Of a stretch of DNA of 26,578 nt, positions 14,981 to 24,006 are shown one piece after another. The first letter of the stretch is position 1. Each line of letters opens with the position of its first letter. Below the pieces are notes generated by a model. That model was given only the letters and a program-made list of their open reading frames with translations. It searched no databases and was not told the origin of the DNA. Source of the stretch: Zygnema cylindricum (Eukaryota > Streptophyta > Zygnematophyceae > Zygnematales > Zygnemataceae). The stretch is taken from positions 1-26,578 of the forward strand of contig JBBHKE010001412.1 of NCBI GenBank assembly GCA_037447655.1, given 5' to 3'. A program made the position numbers and the translations under genes.

Positions 14981-15946
14981 TTTAACAGTAATAGTGGATC
15001 AAACTTGTTGGTAAATGGGTATTTAAGTGATACGAATATAGAGTTTTGAATTTGATAGACGTTCCCATAAAAATCGCATGATTTGGAGTTGTATTTTAAA
15101 AGATATAGCGATTGGTGGATTTAGGCATCAACGAGATGTCAAAATAGCAAGTGGGTAATCATTGTAACGGGTTAAGGGTCAAACTGGCCCCAGAATTTCA
15201 GGCGCACGTTTAAAAGTACCGAATGAATCAATATTTCGTTTGGTACGCACGATGGTTTGTTTCGTACAATATTTTGTACGAAACCTCACTTTCACTTTAT
15301 AGAATTTCGTAGGAAGTTTCGCATGCGAAATTTGCGACTCACATTCGTGCGAAGTCGTGTTTCCTTTGGCGTGCACTTTTGCACGTAAATGATACGTAGT
15401 GAAACGTAGCGTTTGATTGGTTAAATATGCTATGTAGTTAGTAAGAGATTTCGCACGTTTTTGCATTGGTCAGTCTGAACCTTTGCTGATCAATGGTTGG
15501 CCCAGGTAAAACCTGTTCAACGGAGCGTTGACTTTGGCACGGCGAGCCCAGGGCGAAGATGGATAAACAATGAAGTCTAAGAGAAGAGTAGACATCTTTT
15601 CCTTTGGAAAATTTGTGGAAATTCTAACTAATCTTGGTCTGGAGCGATTAAAACCAAATTGGAGCAATGGCATTTTTGCACTGAAATCACTTACAAACTA
15701 AGTAGTGTTTTAGTAGTTAAGAGATATAATTATTAAGAGTGGGGAGTAGTGGAAAACACTGTAAAATAAGGGTTAAGCCACGAGGGCAAGAGACCAAGCT
15801 AATGTTATGTGGACAGAAGCTTCTTCTAATTTAAAGTGTATCCTTATGAGAATGCTTTCCAATGTGGATGTGTATTTTCCAATCTGTGGAACGTGTGAAT
15901 TGGTTGTAGTAATGGGATTTTCGGAGAGGTAGGAGATCCTGTTACG
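14981..15946 (+). repeat. Gypsy 5' LTR
   Basis: From TTTAACAGTAATAG (consensus TGTAACAG) to CCTGTTACG, followed two bases later by the primer site. Collinear with 22892-23863 and with the reverse complement of 21590-22552. It contains three short perfect palindromes/hairpins at 15259-15284, 15317-15330 and 15371-15384, and an antisense 67-codon open frame (15470-15673). Confidence 0.9.
15470..15673 (-). other. Antisense open frame in gypsy 5' LTR (67 codons)
   Basis: Begins MPLLQFGFNRSRPRLVRIST. The same ATG, length and stop position recur in the other two LTR copies (21858-22061 and 23382-23585). A second antisense frame (15179-15466, MQKRAKSLTNYIAYL…) follows it. No family recognised. Differences among copies include many amino-acid changes, so selection is not demonstrated. 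Confidence 0.35.
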
Positions 15947-15948
15947 TA

Positions 15949-15960
15949 TGGTATCAAAGC
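15949..15960 (+). promoter_or_regulatory. Gypsy primer-binding site (initiator-Met tRNA type)
   Basis: TGGTATCAAAGC lies two bases after the LTR end. It matches the usual TGGTATCAGAGC complementary to the 3' end of plant initiator tRNA-Met except for one base. Confidence 0.85.
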
Positions 15961-16664
15961 TTCGGCTAGAAACCAAGGAGAAGTTTGCTCACCGGAAAAT
16001 CGACTGCCGTGATAAGTGAGGGTGCTCAGACCTATGTCGGTGAAACCACAATGTGAAGTGATAGGGGATTGGAGGGAAACTAACTGACTACTCTGCCAGC
16101 GGCCGCTGGTTAGATGTGGGGCGTGCTTAGGTCCTAAGGACTCAGGCGGGGTGGGCAGTGTGGCCACCAATGAAGCTCACTCCAATTACTTAGAGACCAA
16201 ACAAACTTGCGTTTTTTTATGAATGATTTATGTATACGAGAGGGCTTGAAACCATGAAGGGTGAGGATGTGAGGATAGGAGGGTAAAAGATTCTGATGTA
16301 GTGGGAAATGGGAAATTTGCTAATGGTTGAAAAGAAAAGGGGAGCACTTTACTTCTTCAAGAGAAAACGAGTCTTGAAATGACTTAAAACTTTTCAAACC
16401 CAAAATTTTACCTTTAAGAGCTTTGAATTTTGCTGTTGCAAAATTTGAAGGGAAACTTTTTACGTTTCTATTTCAATGTTTGGGAAAATTGAATTTTCAC
16501 TAACTCAATTTTAATGCTTATTTGATTTTTCAAATTTTGATATCTTTCAAAAGATTTGTTAAGGGAAGAAAGTCTTCGATTGGAGAAATCTCAGGACTTC
16601 AAATCTGCTGCAAACTCTTTTAGATAATTATATTCTAGCTTTTTTTATTGCTCGATTTCATTGT
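15961..16664 (+). other. Gypsy leader between PBS and gag
   Basis: Non-coding. It holds a perfect GC-rich 14-base palindrome CCAGCGGCCGCTGG (16096-16109) and GTCCTAAGGAC (16131-16141) in an otherwise AT-rich element; such structures can mediate RNA dimerisation or packaging in retroelements. Confidence 0.5.
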
Positions 16665-17507
16665 GTGATAATGGCAAATTTTGAATGGAAACGTGAAATG
16701 AAAAATGCCTTGAATGTGTTGAAGAAACGTAGTGTGAAATTGGTCAAAAGATTTAATATTCATGCTGCTGCTATGGATGAAACAATTTCTGAGTTGAAAA
16801 TTGAATTGAAAGACGTTAAAGAAAATGGAAATATTTCAAATCGGAAATTGGATGAGCTAATTAATATAATTCAATCCAGAAATGATGTTAATGACCAAAA
16901 AGGTAAGAGTGGTAAGAGGAATGTCAGTTTTAGGGAGGATGGTCACAATAGACCTAAGAAGATAAGAAATCTGAAATTATCTATCACTGAAACACCATCC
17001 TTCGCTGGTAAGAAGATTAATGAGTTGGATGCTTGGATTTTTCGTATGGAGTATTAATTGGAATGTAGGAATTTTGATCGCGATGATTACAATTTTTTTG
17101 CTGTTAGTTGTCTGGAAGGTGATGCTCAAATTTGGTATTACACTCCGAGATGGTCTAATTTGATTCCTGATAATGTTGATTGGGAAGCTTTTAAAACCGC
17201 AATCAAATCCCGTTTCTTGTCTGTCACTTATAAATCTAGAATGAAAGAAAAGTGGTTGATTTGTAAACAGACTGGATATGTGAACGATTATGTTGTGGAA
17301 TTTGACTCATCTAGTATTCACGTCATAGGTTTGAGTGATAAAATAGCTAAGTTGCATTTAATGAATTATCTGAATCCCATACTGAAATGTGAACTGAAAC
17401 ATCAAAAATTTAATAATTTGAAGGGACTACAGGATAAAGCATTGGAATTAGAGAATCAGTTGGGGTATAATCGTGAAACTCGATCACTCAGGGGAAATTT
17501 CAATTAA
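16665..17507 (+). pseudogene. Gypsy gag (capsid), one internal stop
   Basis: A single frame, interrupted by TAA at 17055-17057. The N-terminal third has a lysine-rich coiled coil (DETISELKIELKDVKENG). The capsid part shows the Retrotrans_gag pattern: PSFAGKKINELDAWIFRMEY, then YNFFAVSCLEGDAQIWYYTP, WEAFKTAIKSRF and GYVNDYVVEFD. The ATG at 16671 (MANFEWKREMK) is the likely start. Confidence 0.85.
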
Positions 17508-17572
17508 GTATCAAAGTGGGGTGAAGAGGAATTTGAGGAAGAGGGTCTGAATGCAGGTCTTGTGAATAGGCA

Positions 17573-17986
17573 AAATATCTTCAAGGGAAATTAGAGGGGT
17601 GGACACATTGTTAATGCACGAAATAAATTTCACAATAGAGGGGGCTACATTAAGAGTCCTAAACGAGCATTAATGCTCAGAAACCTAATCTTACCATACC
17701 CACATGCACTATCAGTCAAAAAAGGGGTCATAAGGCATTTGAGTGTGCACAACTGAAGAAGATTAATTGTTATAACTGTGGAGAGGAGGGACATTTCAGC
17801 ACAAAATGCACAAAACCGAAAAAGAAAGTCACTTGTTTTAAATGCGGAGGTCTAGATCATTACGCTAAGGACTGGATAGATAAGGGATCTCTTAAAACAG
17901 TTGATGTCAATGAAGGTCTTGATGAAGATATTACACTGTACCTAGCTGAGCAAGAAGCCCAGGAGGTGGGAAATGGAAAGGACTAG
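17573..17986 (+). pseudogene. Gypsy nucleocapsid, three zinc knuckles, two degraded
   Basis: In one frame: CTISQKRGHKAFEC (17705-17746; second Cys changed to Ser), CYNCGEEGHFSTKC (17768-17809; complete CCHC) and CFKCGGLDHYAKDW (17834-17875; last Cys changed to Trp). The frame differs from gag upstream and protease downstream, so at least two frameshifts have occurred. Confidence 0.8.
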
Positions 17987-18000
17987 CTGAAAGTCCTCAG

Positions 18001-18492
18001 TTGAGTCGACCAGATCCAAAGGTTAAGGAGTTAACTTTGGAGGGCAAGCTAATGAATGGAGAGGCTAGGTTAGTTGAATTTATTATGATGTTAACTACAC
18101 TCCATAGTTTGAACAATCCTTCTGATGAAACTCTTAACAACATACCTATGTTAGGACAATTAAGTAACAGTGACACCAGACACAGTTTGCTCAAATTCGA
18201 GTCTTTAGTGGAAGGAAAACCATTGAGAAATATGGTAGATTCAGGTGCCACACATAATTTTATTTCACATAAGTTTGTAGAGGAAAATAAAATTTCTACA
18301 GTCATAAGGGAAAAACCTTTGCACGTTCAGGTGGCAAATGGTAATAAGTCCACATTAGATTTACAAATTGACACAATAGAAGTTGATATCCAAGGGCATG
18401 AAATGAAAGTTATGTGTGAAATAATAAATTTGGGTAGTGAGGAGCTAATATTAGGAAAGCCCTGGCTAACAGAACATATTCCTCAAAATTAA
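18001..18492 (+). pseudogene. Gypsy aspartic protease
   Basis: KPLRNMVDSGATHNFISHKF carries the retropepsin active site (Asp codon 18238-18240, DSGA). Downstream, EELILGKPWL matches the second conserved block (usually ILGMDWL). The domain itself is open, but stops at its end separate it from RT. Confidence 0.85.
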
Positions 18493-18819
18493 CCGGGAAA
18501 CTAACACCTAAAGAGTGAAGTTTGACAACGGCTGGAAGGTTTTGCAAGCATTACTTTCGGAGAAATTGCATAGGAATCATATAAATAACATAACCAAATT
18601 GGGAGTAGAAGGTTTGATTTCAGCTAAAGAATTTAAAAAGCATTTAAAGGATAAAACAAATCATCCTTTATTGTTATTAGTAACCGAGGCAGTTACTAAT
18701 GAAAGGGGGGGAGAAAACACTAACATTGATGTTATTTCTAAATCAGACACGACTAAAAATCTTGGAAAACAAAAATCTGATTTTTGTAACTGACATTAAT
18801 ACATCTGATGTTTTCTGTT

Positions 18820-19418
18820 AAAAAATTGATTTTAGAATTTAGAGATGTTTTCCCTAGTGACTTACCTTCAGGATGGCCACCTTCCCGAGATGTGGAACAT
18901 GTTATTAACCTTGAACCTGGATATAATCCTCCTATCACAAGGATTTATAAGCACAGTTTCTTTGAGTAGGAGGAGTTAAAGAAACAGATCAAAGAGCTTT
19001 TGGAGAAAAGACATATTCGGCCCAGCAAATCACCGTACGGAGCACCAATTCTCTTCGTCAAAAACAAGGACGAAACGTTGAGAATGTGTGTTGACTATTG
19101 TAGTTTAAACAAGATTACGGTGAAGGATAAGCATCCGTTACCTTAAATTTTGATTTGATAAATCGTTTGGAAGGTGCTAAATTATTTTCTATGATTGATC
19201 TCCGTAGTGGCTTTAATCAATTGCCAATTAAAACCGAAGATGTTGACAAAACTGCGTTTAGAACTAGAGTCGGTCATTTTGAATGGATAGTGATGCCATT
19301 TCGTTTGACGAATGCACTACCTACTTATAAAAGATTAATGAACCAAACCTTTTCAGATTATATGGATGAGTTTGTTCAGGTGTTTATAGATGATATTATA
19401 ATTTACAGCGAATTTTAA
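18820..19418 (+). pseudogene. Gypsy reverse transcriptase, broken
   Basis: Blocks: [60 protein letters not shown], then after a frameshift FSMIDLRSGFNQLPIKTEDV, KTAFRTRVGHFEWIVMPF, and FIDDIIIYS (catalytic DD 19389-19394). A TAG at 18967, a stop plus one-base frameshift near 19145, and TAA at 19416 interrupt it. The typical GLTNAP reads RLTNALPTYKRLMN. Confidence 0.9.
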
Positions 19419-19445
19419 GAACAACATGTAATTTATTTAGGGAAA

Positions 19446-20246
19446 GTGTTGGAAAGGTTGAGGGAAAAAAAACTATATGGAAAATTGTCAAAATCCAGTT
19501 TTCTTAAAAGTGAACAATTATTTTTGGGACATATAGTTAGTGGGGAAGGTGTTAAAACAGATCCATCAAAACTTACTGCAATCCAAAATTGGAAGCAACC
19601 CAGTAATGTCACAAAAGTTAGATTATTTTTGGGATTGGCCATTTATTCCATGAAATTTATCAAGAACTTCAGTATGATCGCCGCACCTTTGACAGATTTA
19701 CTTCAGGATAAGGAGACGTTTGTGTGGGGAACCGATCAGGAGAGAGCTTTCGAGGAACTAAAAGAGAAGTTGACCTCTGCCTCTACACACGTGTATCGTG
19801 ATCCTGTTGGGGAATTTGAAGTTCTGATCACTACTAATGCATCTGATAAAGTTCTAGGTGCAGTCATAAGTTAAAAAGTCGGCAAAAATTTTCATCCTAT
19901 TGCTTTTGAGTCCAGGAAATTCATTAATGCTGAAAAAAACTATCAAGCACACGAAAAATAATCACTTGCAATTGTTCATGCATTGGTGAAATGGCGTTGT
20001 TATTTACATAATAAACAATTTACAGTTCATTGTGATAATATGACACTCTCCTATCTACAAAGATTAAGTGATGCACAGATTATGAGTGGCAGACAGGTTA
20101 GGTGGATGCAAAAATTGGCATATTTCAAATTTAATGTAAAACATATTCCTAGAAAGACAAATGTAGTCGTAGATCCTTTAAGTAGATGTTTTGAAATCAG
20201 TCTGGTGGTTCGAGATAAATTGACTTTAGATACTGTTAGAAAATAG
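19446..20246 (+). pseudogene. Gypsy RT thumb/connection and RNase H, inactive
   Basis: KKLYGKLSKSSFLKSEQLFL, GHIVSGEGVKTDPSKLTAIQ, FVWGTDQERAFEELKEKL, then RNase H. The first catalytic Asp is replaced by Asn (ITTNASD, codon 19836-19838) and the HEKE position reads HEK-stop. Downstream FTVHCDNMTLSYL and HIPRKTNVVVDPLSR match the family. Stops at 19872 and about 19960. Confidence 0.88.
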
Positions 20247-20394
20247 TTATGATAAAGATCTTTATTTTGCTGTGATTTGCAATAATATTTTGGGAGGGAA
20301 TTCTGACCCATTGAATGAGAGGCATGTCAAAAACTTTAGAATAGAAGATGGTTTACTGTATCTGTAAACAAGGGATAGATTATGCATTCATGAA

Positions 20395-21110
20395 GTGGGA
20401 AACCTAAGAAAACAACTTTTACAAGAAGCCCATGAGCATTTAGGACATTTTGGTCGTGATAAAACTCTTAGTCGGTTGCAGAGTAGGTTGTTTTGGCCCG
20501 GGATGGCAAAAGAGGTGTCAAAACACGTGGAAAGTTGTATCCCTTGCCAACAAAGTAAACCTATTAACCAAAAACTTAGAGGTCTCTTAAAACCTTTAGA
20601 TATCCTCGAAAGACCGTGTAAATCTGTCAGTATGGATTTTATTGTCAGATTGCCAACTACATGTAGAAGAAATGATAGTATCATGGTCGTAGTCGATAGA
20701 TACAGTAAAATGACATTCTTTATCCCTTGTAAAACTACTCATTCAGTTGTGGATGTTGCAAAGTTATATTTTGACAACGTGGTCAAACATGATTCTAAAT
20801 TTACATCTGCATTTTGGAAAGAATTGCAACAAAATTTAGGCACTAAATTAAAAATGAGTACCTCTTATCATCCTTAGACAGATGGAAAGACACAAAGGAT
20901 GAACTGTACACTGGAGGAAATGCTTATGATTGTTTGCAGTGGAGTTCAAAACACATGGGAATCTAAACTGTCATTAATGGAATTTGCATACAATTCATGT
21001 AAACATGCTAGTACAAGATTTTCACCGTTGAAGTTGCATACAGATACCAACCCAAAGAAGCATTAGACTTAATAACAGGGGTCACTCAAGAGAGTAAAGG
21101 TTGTAGAACA
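20395..21110 (+). pseudogene. Gypsy integrase, broken
   Basis: Zinc-binding HHCC region: EAHEHLGHFGRDKTL ... HVESCIPCQQSK. Core: SMDFIVRLPTT (first Asp), a shortened segment FDNVVKHDSKFTSAFWKEL that lacks about ten residues before the second Asp, and TDGKTQRMNCTLEEML, where the third catalytic position is Gln instead of Glu. TAG at 20875-20877 replaces the Gln of YHPQTDG. Confidence 0.88.
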
Positions 21111-21296
21111 GATTTTTGGGAATACATTCAAACATATTGGATAACAGTACGGGATGCATTAGTGGAGGCATAAGAGAGGCAAGAGTTAAATGCTAACCGA
21201 AAACAGGGTGATTGGATGGTAAGCGCAAGTGACAAGGTTTGGCTTTCTACAACTCATTAAAAGTGTAAGATCGAGGGAAAATCGGATCCTGCGGGG

Positions 21297-21589
21297 AAAT
21301 ATGTTTCTAAGTACATTGGACCATTTACTCTAATCGAGATAATATCGTCAGTTGCTACCAAATTGGACTTTGCGCCTTCAACAAAAAATCATCCAGTAAT
21401 ACACATCAGTCAACTGAAACCAGGAAAGCATCGGCCAACTGAAAGAGAATTAGAATTGGATCCTTCAATAGTCATAGAACTTGAGGTCCACAAATGATTA
21501 ATAGATTGGGTTGGTCAACAGGTTAAGGTCGACAATACTATATTCTGGCAACTGCATTATATAGGAAGGCCAGAAGATGAGTAACTTTA
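21297..21589 (+). pseudogene. Gypsy integrase C-terminus / chromodomain-like tail
   Basis: YIGPFTLIEIISSVATKLDF, NHPVIHISQLKPGKHRPTER, then LIDWVGQQVKVDNTIF and LHYIGRPEDE. The last part resembles the W..Y.GRP.DE.T.ED region of chromovirus chromodomains, but the aromatic cage is not clear. Stops at 21496 and near the end; the tail is then interrupted by the solo LTR at 21590. Confidence 0.75.
21585..21589. repeat. Target-site duplication CTTTA, left of solo LTR
   Basis: CTTTA here is repeated at 22553-22557 directly after the solo LTR. Five bases is the usual gypsy target duplication. Confidence 0.8.
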
Positions 21590-22552
21590 GGTAACACGAT
21601 CTCTTACCTCCCATTACTACAACCAATTTCGACCACACGTTCCACACATTGAAAAATACACATCCACATTGGAAAGCACTCACATAAGGATAAACTTTAA
21701 ATTAGAAGAAGCTTCTTTACACATAACATTAGCTTGGTCTCTTGCCCTCGTGGCTCAGCGCTTCTTTCAAATTGTTTTCCACTACTCTCCACTCTTAATA
21801 ATTCTATCTCTTCACTACGAAAACACTACTTAGTTTGTAAAAGATTTCAGTGCAAAAATGCCATTGCTCCAATTTGGTTTTAATCGCTTAAGACCAAGAT
21901 TAGTCAGAATTTCCACAAATTTTCCAAAGGAAAAGATGTCTACTATTATCTTAGACTTCACTATTTATCCATCATCGCTCTGGGCTCGCCAGGCCAGTGT
22001 CAAAGCTTTATTGATCAGGTTTTACTTGGGCCAATCATTGATCAGCAAAGACTCAGACTAACAAATACAAAAACGTGCAAAATCTCTTACTAACTACGTA
22101 GCATATCTAACCAATCAAACGCTACGTTTCACTAAGTATCATTTACGTGCAAAAGTGCGCGCCAAACGAAACGCGATTTCACAAAAACGTGCGTCGCAAA
22201 TTTCACACGCGAAACTTCTTTCGAAATTCCATAAAGTGAAAGTGAAGTTTCGTTCTAAAAATTGTACGAAACAAACCACCGTCCGTACCTAACGAAATAT
22301 TGATTTTGTTTGGTACTTTATTAACGTACGCCTTAAATTCGGCGGCTAGTTTGACCCTTAACTCGTAATAATGAACACCCATTCGTTATTTTGACCTCGC
22401 AATGTCTTCTAAGTACACGAATCAATATATATTTTAAAATACAACTCCAAATCGTGCCATTCTTTCGCGGACGTCTATCAAATTCAAAACTCTATATTCT
22501 TAACACTTAAATACCCGTTTATGAACAAGTTCAATCCACTATTACTGTTACA
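21590..22552 (-). repeat. Antisense gypsy solo LTR
   Basis: Reverse complement of the same LTR family, from GTAACACGATC to CTATTACTGTTACA, flanked by CTTTA on both sides. Pol-tail sequence resumes exactly across it (GATGAGTAACTTTAG / CTTTAGAAGATAAAAG). An insertion followed by LTR-LTR recombination explains it. Confidence 0.9.
21858..22061 (+). other. LTR-antisense open frame, copy in the solo LTR
   Basis: Begins MPLLQFGFNRLRPRLVRIST and ends LISKDSD, 67 codons, as in the other two LTRs. It is on the + strand here because the LTR is inverted. Confidence 0.35.
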
Positions 22553-22557
22553 CTTTA

Positions 22558-22698
22558 GAAGATAAAAGTTCGGAATTTTTACAAAGGTATTGGAGGGATA
22601 ATAATATAGAAGTCCCGTCTTGAGAATTAGATGTATTTTAACTGAGGTCAGTTAAATATAAGGAGGGGATGATTCAACAGTAATAGTGAATCAAACTT
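22558..22698 (+). repeat. Gypsy tail with first polypurine tract and 26-bp LTR stub
   Basis: Continues the pol tail (AGATAAAAGTTCGGAATT…), then polypurine AGGAGGGGATGA and an LTR start TTCAACAGTAATAGTG that stops at AAACTTG. There the sequence jumps back to GTCAACGGTTTAAGGTCGAC of the pol tail. Confidence 0.75.
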
Positions 22699-22891
22699 GG
22701 TCAACGGTTTAAGGTCGACAATACTATATTCTGGCAAGTGCTTTATCTAGGAAAGCTAGAAGAGGAGTTCACTTTAGAAGATAAAAGTTTGGAATTTTTA
22801 CAAATGTATTGGAGGGATAATAATATAGAAGTCCCGTCTTGAGGATTAAATGTGTTTTAACTAAGGTTAGTTAAATATAAGGAAGGGATGA
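22699..22891 (+). repeat. Tandem duplicate of gypsy pol tail and polypurine tract
   Basis: Repeats 21518-21589 plus 22558-22672 without the solo LTR, ending in the second polypurine tract AGGAAGGGATGA. The junction has TTGG(T) shared by the LTR stub and the pol tail. Confidence 0.8.
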
Positions 22892-23863
22892 TGTAACAGT
22901 AATAGTGGATCCAACTTGTTCGAAAATAGGTATTTAAGTGTTACAAATAAAGAGTTTTGAATTTCATAGACGTCCGCGAAAGAATCGCACGATTTGGAGT
23001 TGTATTTTAAAAGATATAGTGATTGGTGGATTTAGGCGATAGCGCGATGTCAAAATAGCGAGTGGGTGTTCATTGTAACGCGTTAAGGGTCCAACTAGCT
23101 ACGGAATTTCAGGCACATCGTTTAGCAGTACCAAATGAATCAATATTTCGTTTGGTACGCACGATGGTTCGTTTCGTACAATTTTTAGTACGCACCGTCA
23201 CTTTCACTTTATGGAATTTCGTAGGTAGTTTCGCGTGTGAAATTTGCGACGCACGTTCATGCGAAGTCGCGTTTTGTTTGGCGGCACTTTTGCAGGTAAA
23301 TGTTTCGTAGTGAAATGTAGCGTTTGATTGGTTTGTAAATCCTAGGTAGTTGGTAAAAGATTTCGCACGTTTTTGCATTGGTTAGTCTGAGTCCTTGCTG
23401 ATGAATGATTGGCCCAGGTAAAACCTGTTCAACGGAGCGTTGACTCTGGCCTGGCTAGTCCAGGGCGATGATGGATAAATAGTGAAGTCTAAGAGGAGAA
23501 TAAAGATCTTTTCCTTTGGAAAATTTGTGGAAATTTTGACTAATCTTGGTCTTGAGTGGTTAAAACCAAATTGGAGCAATGGCATTTTTGCATTGAAATC
23601 TATTACAAACTAAGTAGTGTTTTAGTAGTTAAGAGATAGTATTATTAAGAGTAGAGAGTAGTGGAAAACACTTTAAAAGAAAGGTTGAGCCACGAGGGTA
23701 AGAGACCAAGCTAATGTTATGTGGACAGAAGCTTCTTCTAATTTAAAGTTTATCTTTATGTGGGTGCTTTCCAATGTGGATGTGTATTTTCCAATGTGTG
23801 GAACGTGTGGTCGAAATTGGTTGTAGTAATGGGATTTTTTGAGAGCCAAGAGATCCTATTACA
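22892..23863 (+). repeat. Gypsy 3' LTR
   Basis: From TGTAACAGTAATAG to CCTATTACA. Its ends TGTAACA/…TTACA are inverted as expected. After it the copia frame resumes within a CAA codon. The palindromes of the 5' LTR are partly degraded here. Confidence 0.9.
23382..23585 (-). other. Antisense open frame in gypsy 3' LTR
   Basis: Third copy of the 67-codon frame: MPLLQFGFNHSRPRLVKIST to FISKDSD. A second frame follows (23109-23378, MQKRAKSFTNYLGF…), similar to that in the 5' LTR. Confidence 0.35.
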
Positions 23864-23993
23864 AGACAAAATAATAAGTTTAGAATACAGATCAGGTAGT
23901 GAAATGGTAGCTGGAATGATGACCAAGCCTCTACCATCTCCTAAATTAACCTTTTGCAAAGAAAAGTGTGGTCTTAAACTGAAAGGTGAATAA
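23864..23993 (+). pseudogene. Copia polyprotein C-terminus (separated from RNase H)
   Basis: DKIISLEYRSGSEMVAGMMT, then KPLPSPKLTFCKEKCGL and LKGE-stop. This is the standard copia end (…A..LTKPLP...F...R..LGL). It continues the frame broken at 14558. Confidence 0.9.
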
Positions 23994-24006
23994 AAAATAA
24001 GGGGAG
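23994..24006 (+). promoter_or_regulatory. Copia polypurine tract
   Basis: AAAAATAAGGGGAG directly precedes TGTAGAAATT of the 3' LTR, the usual primer site for plus-strand synthesis. Confidence 0.8.

Larger units (their letters stand above)
14559..23863 (+). mobile_element. Ty3/gypsy (chromovirus-like) block nested in copia RNase H
   Basis: Order: truncated pol tail (14559-14977), 5' LTR, PBS, leader, gag, zinc knuckles, protease, RT, RNase H, integrase, degenerate chromodomain-like tail, antisense solo LTR, duplicated tail and 3' LTR ending at 23863. The split halves of the copia frame on either side (…FVREKV and QDKIISLEYRSG…) show the host element clearly. The left junction is not an LTR, so a simple single insertion does not explain it. 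All coding parts are disrupted. Confidence 0.85.

Noticed and set aside
16096-16109. Cloning-vector contamination suggested by a NotI-like site
   Set aside because: The palindrome sits inside a continuous gypsy leader between PBS and gag, and the flanks have no vector character that I recognise.
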